This document shows positions 30,709 through 42,800 of a DNA stretch of 64,000 nt, piece by piece. The position numbers and the translations under genes are program-made. This DNA comes from Plasmodium relictum (taxonomy: Eukaryota > Apicomplexa > Aconoidasida > Haemosporida > Plasmodiidae). Position 1 is the first letter of the stretch, and each line of letters begins with the position of its first letter. The stretch spans positions 1,426,001 to 1,490,000 of the forward strand of contig NC_041690.1 of NCBI RefSeq assembly GCF_900005765.1, read 5' to 3'. The notes below the pieces were generated by a model that saw only the letters and a list, made by a program, of their open reading frames with translations, ran no database searches and was not told the origin of the DNA.

Positions 30709-31810
30709 AATATAAAAAATAGACAAAAAAACTATATAATGGGTTAGCTTTTTTGAGTTTAAAAAAAAAAAAAAAAGGCTATCTAATCTTTAGATTTAAA
30801 CGAAAAAACTTATACATTTATTTTTTTATCTATATAGTAATTATTTACGCTATCAAGTTAGTTTCAAGTTTACCCTACTTTAAAAAAAGGGACTAATAAG
30901 AATAAAATAAAATATATAAATCAGACTTACATATTTTAATTTATAATTTGAAAATTAAAGAATCATAAAAGCATAGAAAGAAAAAAACAAAAAAAAAAAT
31001 TAAAATAAAATTTTTTTTTTTAAATCATAATTTGATACAATATCTTCTATAAAAAATCATTTTCGACTTTTGTATGAAGAATCATAATATCTTAGTTCAT
31101 CATTAACATGATTTATACCTTTGTTTTTAATTAAAAAACTAACAAATAGTAAAGGAACATAACTAATTATATATATATTTATTTACTTTTTTAAGTTTTT
31201 TATCGAAAGAATTTAAAAAGACCTTTTGGTATGATAAAAATTTTGTCAAAATTTTATCTTCATATTAAATGGAGTTATTAGCAAATTATTTCAAATTATT
31301 TTTAATAGGAAATATATTAAATTTTTTTAATGGAGTTTTATTAAGTACTAAAGTTTTTTGTAAATAGCTTCACTTTTATAAAGTAAAATTTTTTTCATGT
31401 CTCACTTTTTGATAAATAAATGTTTAATTAAATATCAAAAAAGTAGAGTACATAAATTATTTATACTATTAGATAAAGAGGCTCTACATGCATTTACATA
31501 ACTAAAGTATATTATTTTTTTTTTTATCGTTTCTAAAAAAAAATGTTAATATTATTATACGAAAGGAATAGAAAGTAAAAAAAAGTCAAAAATGCCAAGA
31601 ATTTTTTAGGTATTTTATATCATTGAATAATCAGATAACTATTTAAATATATATTTTTTTCTATTGTGTATTTTTTTTTTTTTTCATTCTTATGTTTTTA
31701 CTTAAAAATATTCATATTAAAATTTGAACAAAAATTAAAATTTTTGTAAATTTATATACTTAAAATAAGTTTTTTTTTTTTTTTAAAAACTAGAAAATAA
31801 AGTTTGCATA

Positions 31811-32002
31811 ATGTTGCTATTATTTACTTTTTTAAGTATTGCTGTTGTATTAATATTAGATCTAAAGAAAAATATTATTTTACTTTTTAAATTTACTAGC
31901 AAATTTAATTATAATGATTTTTCAAACAATTTTCCATGAATTAATTTTGTATTTAATAATTTATTACCCTTCTATCTTGATTCAAAATTTAAAAAAGATT
32001 AA
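31811..32002 (+). pseudogene. Interrupted small ORF with signal-anchor-like N-terminus (doubtful)
   Basis: An ATG at 31811 opens 42 codons beginning MLLLFTFLSIAVVLILDLKK, a hydrophobic leader. A TGA (31937-31939) follows, then 20 more open codons in the same frame (INFVFNNLLPFYLDSKF...) to TAA at 32000-32002. One stop in 63 codons is low for this base composition. A poly(T)-rich acceptor-like CTAG lies just upstream, so the leader could belong to a spliced gene. Another frame is open from 31914 to 32099, so a frameshifted gene is a further possibility. I recognise no family. It could be a relic, a gene with an unseen intron, or chance. Confidence 0.25.
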
Positions 32003-32842
32003 ATGTAGAAAAAAGGATAAACATAAATATAAAATGAAAATATACCAAAGTTATAATAATAAAATAATCCATACATTATTATGTATATCTTCGTTTTGAA
32101 AAATGATAGAAATGAAAGCAAATATATACAAGTACATATATTTGTATTGGCATAAAACAGAACTTAATTTTTCTTGATTTTCTATTTTTGTTCAAATAAA
32201 AAAAACCATAAATATGACCTTAACAGGAATTATTTTGTATATAAAACATTTAATACGGAAAAAAAAATGTATGTATTGAAATGTGTATACTTATGCATAT
32301 AAAAGGAATGAATAAAAAGTTTTAAAAAAGATTAAATAAAAAATGATTCTATACCTTAAAAAAATATGTACATTTTAAACTCATTTTTTTTTTTTTTTTA
32401 AATTATCATGTTTTAAATTAGAAATTAAATTTTTCTTTCAAATTTCCTATTTGATATTATTAAGGTTATTTTAATATATATTTTTTTTTTTACAATACAC
32501 AAAAAAGTGGAAATCCTAAGAATCTTTATAAATGTGTATAAATTATTTATTAAATTGCTAAAATTATATTTCAACTGGTGAAATATTATAAAATAAGATT
32601 TGTTTAAATATATTCTATTTTTATTAATTTATTTTTATTTTTTTTTTTTTTTTCTGTATACCTTAAAATTTATTTTTAAGTAAAAAAGTTCAAATGAATA
32701 TATACTTATTTTTTATTTTTTGTCACAAATTTCAACTTTTTTAAAAAAATTATAATATTTAATTTTTTTTTTTTTTAAATAGGAAAATTGATTTTATTTA
32801 AGAAAAAAAATATATATATGAATTTTTATTTTATAAAAGAAA

Positions 32843-34646
32843 ATGCATGGAAGAAGAGCAAATCACTCAAAAGATGAAAATTTTAAATTAGAAAAAGTTA
32901 AAGAATTGATTTTTGTAATAAACAATTTAACTAAAAAGAAAAAAAATAATACTTATGAAAAAGAACATATAGAAATAACCTGTATGATTTTAAAAAAATG
33001 TCCATACGTGCAGACCTTATGGAATTATAGAAGAGAATATTTTGAATCAATTAAAGATGAATACGTTAAAGAAAATGAAGAAATTTATGTAGAAGATGAA
33101 GGTTATACATATATGTGAACTAAAGAAATAATTTTTTTTTTAGAATAATTTATATTAATACAATTTTTATTTTTAATTTAATAAATATTATAATGTCTAA
33201 ATTTTTTTATTTAAAATTTAGATTTCAATAATAATTTAAAGTATTTTTAATTTTTTTTATTTTTATTTTAATTTGATATATAGGGGATGATAGAAAAAAT
33301 TGTACTAAAAAAAATCTGGATGAATTAAGAAAAATAATTAAAAATGAGAATACAATGGTTGAAGATGTTTTAAAAAAATTTAATAAATGTAATGAGTTAT
33401 GGTTTCATAAACTATGGTTAATAAAATACTCCTTAAAAAATAATTTAATAAATGTTTTTGATTTATTAAATGAGTTAGAATTCTGCAAAAGTTGTTTTCT
33501 TATTGATGATAGAAATTATCATTGCTGGAATTACAGATCATATATAATAGCTTGTATAAATATTTCCCTTAGAAAATTAAAACATGAAGAAAAAGAAAAT
33601 GTTGACTTAAAAAAAGTTAATGTTGATTTTAATGTTTATAAAATAAATTATGATTTATCAAAGATGTTAATTGAAATGAACTTTTCTAATTTTTCTGCTT
33701 GGTTTTTGAAATACTCATTAAAAGAGTCATTAGTTGATACTGGAGAAGAATTATACTTAATTAAAAATGCTATTTTTACTGATCCTTTTGATCAAAGCTT
33801 ATGGGAATTTTACAAATGGTTTCTTTTTCAAAAAGGGAACTATGAAGAAGATGTATTTTTTATTCTTTTAGATAATAATTGTTTTTTTTTTTTTTTTCAA
33901 AATTTAGTTAAAGTAAATATATCAAAATGTAAATGTTATGATTCAAAAAGCAATGAAATAAATGGTCAGTGGGATAAACAAACTATTACTATAAATAATT
34001 CAAGTAATAATTTAGAATCTTTTGTATATATTTTTAAAATTAATAAAGATGTAAATTTGAGTGAAGTTACATATTTAAAATTTGTTATATATTATTTTAA
34101 ATATAATATATATAAACCTGATAAAATATATTATGAAAAAAATATATTACAAGATTTATTAATTGGTTGTGACTACTTAAATGAAGAAAATAAATTTGAA
34201 TACGTTATTACCTATGAAGTCGATTTTCAAAAGTTTTCAAAAAATAAAAACTTTAAGATATTACTAGATTATAATAAAAAAAATAGAATATGTAATGAAA
34301 AGCTTTATCAAATAGATTATAGAAATCAATATTGTAATTTATATAAATATATAAATTACTCCGGTATATCCTTAAGTTTAGGAAAATCTACTGACTTCAA
34401 TTTATTATATTCCGAACTTGAACAAATTAATGAGTTACTAAATTTAGAAAATAAGTGCAAATTTGCATTGCTTACAAAGTAATAAACATATATTTATGTA
34501 TTTTATTACAAAAAAATTTTATTATTTTCCTAAGTATTTGAAGAATAAAACAATATATAAAATTTTGCATATCTTTATTTCAAAAAATAAAAAAAAGAAA
34601 TGATATGATTTATATATATTAAAAATTTTCAAATATTTTAATATTA

Positions 34647-34683
<37 letters not shown>

Positions 34684-35752
34684 ATTTTTATAGATTTGAA
34701 ATATTAAAAAGATTAGAAAAATTCAAAGAAGTATTTGAAGTACTTGAATTGTTGAAAGAAGTTGATTATACTAGAATAGAATATTATAAAGACATGGAAG
34801 TAGAATTGAAAATAAAGTAAAATATAATGTCTTTTATTCATTCTCAGTTTTATTATAATATTATTTTATATATGTATATATGTTTTTTTTCTGATGTAGA
34901 AAAAAAATACATGATTATTACCAGGATTTCGAAATAGGTTAAGACTTTTTTATCAAAATTTTTAAAATTTCTATATTAAGAAAGAAACGAAAAAAAAAAA
35001 ATATAAAAATTCTTTATATATATCTTATTTTTTTTTTAATAGAAAATAATAATAAGATATTAGATCTAAATAATTTAGGTATTAACGATCTAATTTATCC
35101 TCTGATGATTGAAGCATTTTTTATATATAAAATTAATTTATCTAACAATCTCATATCGGAATCGTAAATATAAATAAGAAATTAAAAAAAAAAAAAAATG
35201 AGACATGTTTTAAATTTATTTTTTTAATAATAAAATTTTTAGATATACAGGAAAATTTGCATTAAATTTTTTATATAATTTGAGGGAATTATATTTAAAT
35301 AATAACCAAATAAAAAATTTTACTATTCTTATGAAGAATTTATATAATCTTAAACTATTAGAGAAGTAAGTTGTAGAAAAGTATGTAAAAAATTCTTGAT
35401 TATATGAGAGACTTTTATATTTTCAAAATACATACTTTTTTTAATTATATATATTATATAGACTTGATGTAAGCAACAACATCTTAGTAAATTTAGATGA
35501 AAATCTTGATAAATTTGCATTCATTATATTACCATTATTGAAGTAGGAGAAATAGAACTTTAAATTCAAATGATAAATTATATATATAAATTGTTTTTTT
35601 GTTTGCTTTTTTTTTTTTTTTATAGGGATATCAATATTAGTTATAGCAACCTTTCTTTACTTTTAAAAGATAAATATAAAGATAAAAATAAATTAAACAC
35701 TTACGATGTTATTAGGGATAATGATAACATAATTTTATCGAAATTTCAATAA
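32843..35752 (+). CDS. Rab geranylgeranyltransferase (GGTase II) alpha subunit with leucine-rich repeats
   Basis: Eight exons assembled by phase: 32843-33101, 33284-34478, 34694-34816, 34900-34937, 35043-35163, 35243-35365, 35462-35542 and 35626-35752. They total 2067 nt, or 688 residues. An in-frame TAA lies two codons before the ATG, and the N-terminus MHGRR resembles the MHGR of animal RabGGTA. Prenyltransferase-alpha repeats are visible as LWNYRREYF, ELWFHKLWLIKYSL, NYHCWNYRSY, NFSAWFLKYSL and SLWEFYKWFLF. Exons 5-7 encode a C-terminal leucine-rich repeat segment (ILDLNNLGINDLI, then LRELYLNNNQIKNF, then LLEKLDVSNN), as in animal and plant alpha subunits. With the beta subunit and REP the enzyme attaches geranylgeranyl groups to Rab C-terminal cysteines. 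Ending at exon 3 is a less likely alternative, because an in-frame TAA follows that donor. Confidence 0.9.
34650..34681. repeat. TA microsatellite in intron 2 of RabGGT-alpha
   Basis: Alternating T and A just before the exon 3 acceptor (TTTTTATAG). Confidence 0.9.
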
Positions 35753-36854
35753 TAGGAATAATGACAATACATAACTTTATTAAAATATAATCTTAATAAA
35801 ATTATATATAATTAACAGAAATATTAGTTGTCAAATAAATACATTTGATTTATATATTTTTTAACAGGAATTTTCTTTTTCTTTTTTTAACATATTTGTT
35901 TAAATGGCAAAAAAAAAAATTTTTTTTTAAATATTAAAATAATATCATTAATAAATGTATTTTTATAAATTAGAAAATTCATTGTTATTATTATTTTACG
36001 AATTTATACATATAGATATTGTTCTAAATACTTAATTCAAGAAAAAAAATTAAGAACAAAGACAAAAAAAAAAAATAAGTAATAAACATGTATTTATACT
36101 CTTGTTCATTTTAATATATTTTTAAAATCTGACTTTATGTGTCTTTATACTATATATTTTCCTTATTTCAAGTAAAAACAAAAGAAAAAAAAAATAGTAA
36201 AATAAAAAAGTATGCTAATTCTTACGAATTTTTTTTTTTTTTTTATATTTTAATTTATATATATATTTACTCTTTTTTTTAAAATATGTTTTTAATATTG
36301 AAATAGTTTAAAATACAATTAATATTATAATTTTTTTTTTTGTTATATTAATATACTACAATTAAATTATTTTTAATTGAATATAGCAACAGCTATTTTT
36401 CTTTTTTTTTATTGTCCTAAATAAAAATAATAATCATTTCATTTTAACTCATCTTTATATAAAAAAATTAAAATTTTAATTTTTATTAATATTATAAAAT
36501 ACTTGTATTTCCTCAAAATCATTTGACCTTTGGATTCTTTTGTTTTATTTGCTTGAACCTTTGTCTAAATATGAATCTTTTCGTTTTATTTTTTATATTT
36601 ATTTTTTAATTCCTACTATAAATATTATAAACAGTCTCTATATATTAAAAAATATATTATTTTATTTTCATACAACCCATTCACTATAAGAGAAAAAAAA
36701 AATTTTTTTTTTTAATGATTCCTTTTAAATTTTAAATGTTATGTAATATATAATTCTTTTTTTTAAATTTCCCATATAATTAGTATGAACAATTAAAAAA
36801 AATTAGTTATGTCTAATTTCTTTTTCGTTTTTATGATAATATTTATCAAAAAGC
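35753..36854. other. Convergent 3' intergenic region
   Basis: About 1.1 kb between the RabGGT-alpha stop and the stop of the minus-strand Asn-rich gene. It contains A/T homopolymer tracts and a slightly less AT-rich patch at 36530-36580 without coding or stem structure. Confidence 0.55.
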
Positions 36855-39800
36855 TTAATTAAATGTCGAAGAATTAGAATTTTCATTTTTAATTACATTA
36901 ATTTTTTCTAAGCTATATACTTTCTCATTAAGATGATTATTATATGTATAAATAAGATTCACTTCATCATCTGAAATAAATAAATCTTCTATATTATAAT
37001 TAGCAGAATTCCTGCAACTAATTATTTCATCATTAAGTACATTTTCCCTTTTGCAGTTTTTTTTTTTAAAAAATATTTCCTTATTATAAAAAAAATGAGT
37101 CTTAAATAATTTTTCATTTTTTTTATTGTATAAGTGCTTATTTTTTAAGAAGAAATGATTACTTATCTTAAATTTATGAATATAATTACTATTCCTTATG
37201 ATAAAAATATTTTTTTTACATAGAAATTTTTTGTTAAAACTATTTATTCTTTTTTTTTTTATGTACAAACTTTTTAAACAAGATTTATTTTTATTAATTA
37301 TTTTTATATGCTGCATTGTACATTTATTCGAATTTGTTCTACTGTTATTCAATCTATTATTATATGATAAACTTGTCAAATAATTTATCCTCCTATATTT
37401 TCTATTCACATATTCCTTTAGATAATAATTATTATTATCATTATTATTAATATTATTATTTTCGTTGTTATTACTTTTAAAATTATATTCAACTTTATTC
37501 TTTCTCAAACAACTATTTCCCTGTTTTGGTTCATTTTCACAACTTTCTAAAGTGTAATTATCACTTTTTGAAATAAACTCGTCAGTTTCATTTTCTTTTA
37601 TATACTCTTTTTCTATTTTATTCAAATTATTATTACTTTTTTTAACATCAATTATAGGAATAATCAAAAAATTTTGATCTTTGCAAAAATACAAACTTTC
37701 TTTTTTAATTTTCTCAAGTTCACTTTTAAGAAGTTGAAAAATGGATTTTAAATTTTCATCACATGAATAAGTATCTATGAATTTTTCGACCAAAAAATAA
37801 ATTCTATTTAAGTCATTCATGTATCTCTTATTTAAATAATTTTCTGATTTTTCTTTGTAATTTTTTATAATATTCTCAAAATCTAAAGAAAAATTATTAA
37901 AATTTATTTCTTGTTCCTTTTTAATTATATTATTCATATTATTTGAATTTTCTTTGTTTTCTAATAAAATTTCCTTTAAAAAATTAGAACTATCAAATTC
38001 ATGAAAAAAAATTAAATTGTTCATATCTTTTTTTTTCTTATTATCATTGTCATCTAAGTTATTATGATAAATATTTATTTCCTTTTTATTTTTAAATTGG
38101 CTTTTTTTATCACAGGAGAATAATTCAATATTTTGTTTATTTTCGTTTAAAATGTTATACCTAAGTGAAATATTTTTGTTTTCTTCTAAATTTTTTTTAA
38201 CTTTCATATCATTCATAATAGTACTATTAAAAATTATACTTTTGTTAATACGCTGTTCTTTGTCATTATTTAAGTTGCAATTTAATATTATATCATCTTT
38301 CACACTGTTGATGTTTTCTTTATCATTTCCTTTTTTTTCAAAGTTATCGTTATTAGAAAATATACTATTTTGTGTATTATTAAAATCACTTTGATATATC
38401 ATACTATGAGAGCCATTCTTATTTATATCATTATTACTATCAGTTTTGATTTTATTGTATAATGAATTATCAAAAGTATTATGTTCTTTTAATTCAGTTT
38501 TGTTTATTTTAGAAAAATGTTGGTCATTTTTTGCAAATGAATTTATGTTCTTATTTTTTTTATTTATAAATAAATAAAATGGATTTTTATTATTATTATA
38601 TGATGAATTTTTTTGCTGCAAATCATGAAGATCTATTTTAAGATTTTCTCTCTTTTCATAATTCATTACTTCATTTTGTTGTTTCTCTTTCTCATAAAAA
38701 TTATTTTTATATACAGAATTTTTTTTGTCTATTTCACTTTTAATATTTTTAATTGATTCTAAATTGTACAATTTTTCGTTACTTGATGCTTCTAATTTTG
38801 ATGGTATCTTATTTTTTTCTATATTAAGTATTTCTTTTTCTTTTTTATTTAATGTATTATTTTTTTCTATATTACTCACATCTTTCTTGGTGTTATTATT
38901 GATATCTTTTTCGTCAGATTTTTTTAAATTTATTATCTCTATAAATTTATTTTGATTTTTTAAGTCTTGATCTATACACAATTTTACATGGGAATTTAAA
39001 GATTCATCGTTCTTATTATTTATATTTAAATTTCCATTGTTACTTTCTGATTTACACGAAGTAATAGTATCAGATATATTATTTCGTTTATTAAGTAAAT
39101 TGTCATTAAAATCAATTAGTGATTCCTTTTCATAAGTATTTTTATAAGAAATGTCATCATCAGAAATATAATCATTATCCTTTTCTTTTTTTTTACAATG
39201 TTTACAATTCTCAAAATTTTTTGAATTTTTGCAATTTTCACGAGTATTTATTGTTTCATTAAGTTTTATATTGTTTACACTAGATGAATTTCTAATGTTT
39301 GTATTCTCGAAGTTTTTATCTAGGTTAATTGTACTATTTGTAATTACTTTTTGTTTTTGTTTAATTATTTTTTCATTCCTTTTCATATTTACTAATGTAT
39401 CATTTTCTTCCCTTTTATTTAATGGACTTTTTTTTTCTCCATCTAAGTATAAAAAATGTCTCTTATCTACCTCATCTTTTAATATTTCTGTATAATTATT
39501 TGTTTTTATTTCATTTATGATCATCTTATGATTATTATTATATTCTATTTTTTTATATGTAAATGATTTTTCTTTAAAATCATTTGAAATATCATTTTTT
39601 ATATTGTCTCTTGATCTTATATATTTTATATCTGTATCTATAGCTTTATCACTATCTTTTTTAGAATTTTTTTGCAAATTATTATATTTAGACTTTGAAA
39701 CATTAACTTCTTTTTTAATTTTACAGGATTGTTCAATATTTTTTTTTAAAATATTTGTGTTAGCAGAATTATTACTTCTAGACAAGCTATAATCATAATT

Positions 39801-42800
39801 TGTCAAATTATCTGAATTATTTATATCAACATTACTTTTTAATATTTTTTTTTCTTTTAATTTTTTAGAAGATATCATATATATTTCTTTATTTTTTGTA
39901 GTACATAAATTTTCTCCTCCAATAAAATTTGTATATTTCTCTTTATTTTCTTTATGATTATTTGTTTTCTTTAAATATTTATCATGACAATTATCTTTTA
40001 TATTCATAGTATTAGATGGATTATTAAAGCTACTGTTCTTATCCTTAGTGACTTCATTATTATTATTGTTATTATTATTTTTGCTACTATTTATTATTTT
40101 CTTGTTATTTAAATTCAATTTTTCTATATTCTCTACTTTCATTTTATTTTTATTTTCATTTTTAGTACTTTTCTTTTTGATGCTATTATTTAAGCCTCTT
40201 GCAGATTTTTTAAGATTGTCATAATTATAATTTATTATTTCATTTTCATTATCATCATTTTTTATTTCATTAATATTATTTGTATTACTTTGAATATTCA
40301 TTTCACCTACTATATTATTATTCTTTAAACAATTTTCATCAATACTAGGAATTTTACATTCATTTTTTATAGGATCACATAAATCTTTATTCTTATTTTT
40401 TAATTTTTCTTTCACATGAGAACTAACTTTATTATTCAAATTACCATTATTTCTATTTATATTGATATCACTGTTAGTGTTACTATTAATATATTTACTA
40501 CTATTATTACTAGTACTAACACTACTATTTCTACTGAAAATAATTCCATTATTGACAGTTTTATCATCAGAGTAATATTCACTATTAACGTAATTAGCAC
40601 CATTTTTATTTGTTTTATAATTGTTTTTGCAAGATTTATTTTGATGTATGTTTCTTTCGATGTTAATATTTTTTTTGTTATCATTATTATCATTTTTATC
40701 TATCTTTTTTTCCTTTTTAAAAGTAAACTCATCTACAACTGAAATATAATCAGTTTTTTTATTATTTTTGCAACTATCATAATTTTTTGTTTTAACTTTT
40801 GCATTATTTTTAATCTTCAGAATTGTGTGCTTATCATTTAGCAATTCTTCATTCTTGATCTTTTTTTCAACAATATTTTTATTATTTTCATATTTAATTT
40901 TTGATTTTGCTAAATCCGTTTTCTTCCTATTTTTATTATTACTAATGATGTCCTTACTACTAGAATTGTCAATAGTACTAGATAATTTATTGAAATTCGA
41001 GTGTTTTCCAGATCCACAGTTACTATTCTCAACATTATTATTATTATTATTATTATCATTTCTACAACTATTACGTTCGATATTGTAATGATTACTATTT
41101 TTCAAACTATTGTTGCCATAATAGTAGTTGTCATTAGAAAAATTACTATTTGTATAAAAATTGCTAACAGAATTGTTGTAACTGTTTCTATTATTATTTT
41201 GCATTTTATTTTTACAGTATATATTACTTATACAGTCAGGTAGGTTATTATCATTTTTTTTATTGCTATTAAAACTATTATTAGTAGTAGTATTTATACT
41301 TTTATTATTATCATTATTATTACTATTATTATTATTGTCATTATTATAATTACGAGTAATATTATAATTGCTATTTCTATTATCAACAATGTAATCGTTA
41401 CTACTTTTATTCATATTAAAGTGATCCTTTTCTTGTTTATTCTTTATATCACTTTTTAATTTAGTATTATTTTTCTTATATTTTATATTTTTCATTTTAT
41501 TTTTCTCTTCAATCTCTTTTTTTGTTTTATTTCTTTTAGTTTTTTTTTTAGATAGTGATGAGCATATAGTTGAGTTAGTTGAAGATGGAGAAGAATATGA
41601 TGAAATGCATTTATAAGATAAATCTTCTTTTTTTTTCACTTTTTCTTGCTTTTTTTCTTCTTTATATAGAGAATTAATATTTTTATTATTTTGTTTATTA
41701 ATGAGGTTTTCATCATCTGTTGCTTCTCCATTTTTGCAATGTTCATTGCTTATATTTCTAATATCGTGTTCTTTCTGTTTACTCATTTCACTTTTTAGAG
41801 ATTTTTTAGAATAATTATTATAATTACTACTATGTATACTATGTATTTCCGACAAAGTTGTAAAAATATCCAGATTCTTTTTATTAAAATTAGATTTTTC
41901 ACTAATAATTGACATTATTTTATTTATATCATTATAACTAATATTTTTTTTTGAATATTCTGATAATTTATCATTTACCTGATTCAATGGTATATTTTTT
42001 GTAGGAACATTGTTTGTGCTCATATGTTCTTTCTTTACATAATGATATAAACTGAACGGATTATTTTGATTTATTCTTGTAGAAATTACCCTTTTATGTG
42101 AATTTGATTCATTTTCTTTTTTCTTTAAATTATCATTTAATTTTTTTCTGCAAGAATTTTTTATATCATCGTTCTCGTATTTTATGAATTTTAATTCTTC
42201 AAATGAATTTAAATTAAAATTATTTATTAATTCTTTTTTTTTTAAGTCATTTTCTTTCATATAATGATGTTCATTTAAATTACTTACTATTGATATTTTG
42301 CTTTTTATCTCTTCATTATCTTCTGTACTCCCTTTTAATAAAGAAGAGGTATCATTTGGGTTACTTGGAATATTTTTATATATAAGACTATTTTCATTTT
42401 CTTTAATATCGTTTCTGATCCCTTTATTATCATAAGAATAATTATATTTTTTTTTATTTTTTAAAAAATTTAGAATTCCGATATTTGCGTTGCTATTTTT
42501 ATTAACACAAGAGTTAATAAAAATGTTGTATATATTGTTTCTATTTATGTTTTCTTTTTCGTTATTAATTTCATAATTTTTAATTAAATTTTTTTTCCCT
42601 TTTTTTTCATCTATATCTAAATAAATTTTTTTTTTTATGCTTTCATCATTATTTATATTAATTGAATTATAATAGTTTTCTTTTAAGTTTATATTATTTC
42701 TTTCTTCATTATTATCAAAATTTCTCTCCTTTAAGTTATCATTTTCGTAAAAAAAATACTCTTTACTATAATTATCTTTATCAGCATTATTTATTAAGAT

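Larger units (their letters stand above)
30028..32842. other. Divergent intergenic region, TREP/RabGGT-alpha
   Basis: About 2.8 kb with both promoters. It holds a small inverted repeat at 30106-30119, a TA run at about 30530-30570, a TGCATGCA palindrome at 30701-30708, a CATGCA at 31487-31492 and the interrupted mini-ORF at 31811-32002. The remainder is A/T tracts without recognisable content; the apparent ORF at 30115-30312 is Phe/Ile-only noise. Confidence 0.6.

Noticed and set aside
40416-41243. Opposite-strand Ile/Thr/Val-rich ORFs within the Asn-rich unknown gene
   Set aside because: They are antisense reading of AAT/AAC-rich coding DNA, with no start context or domain.
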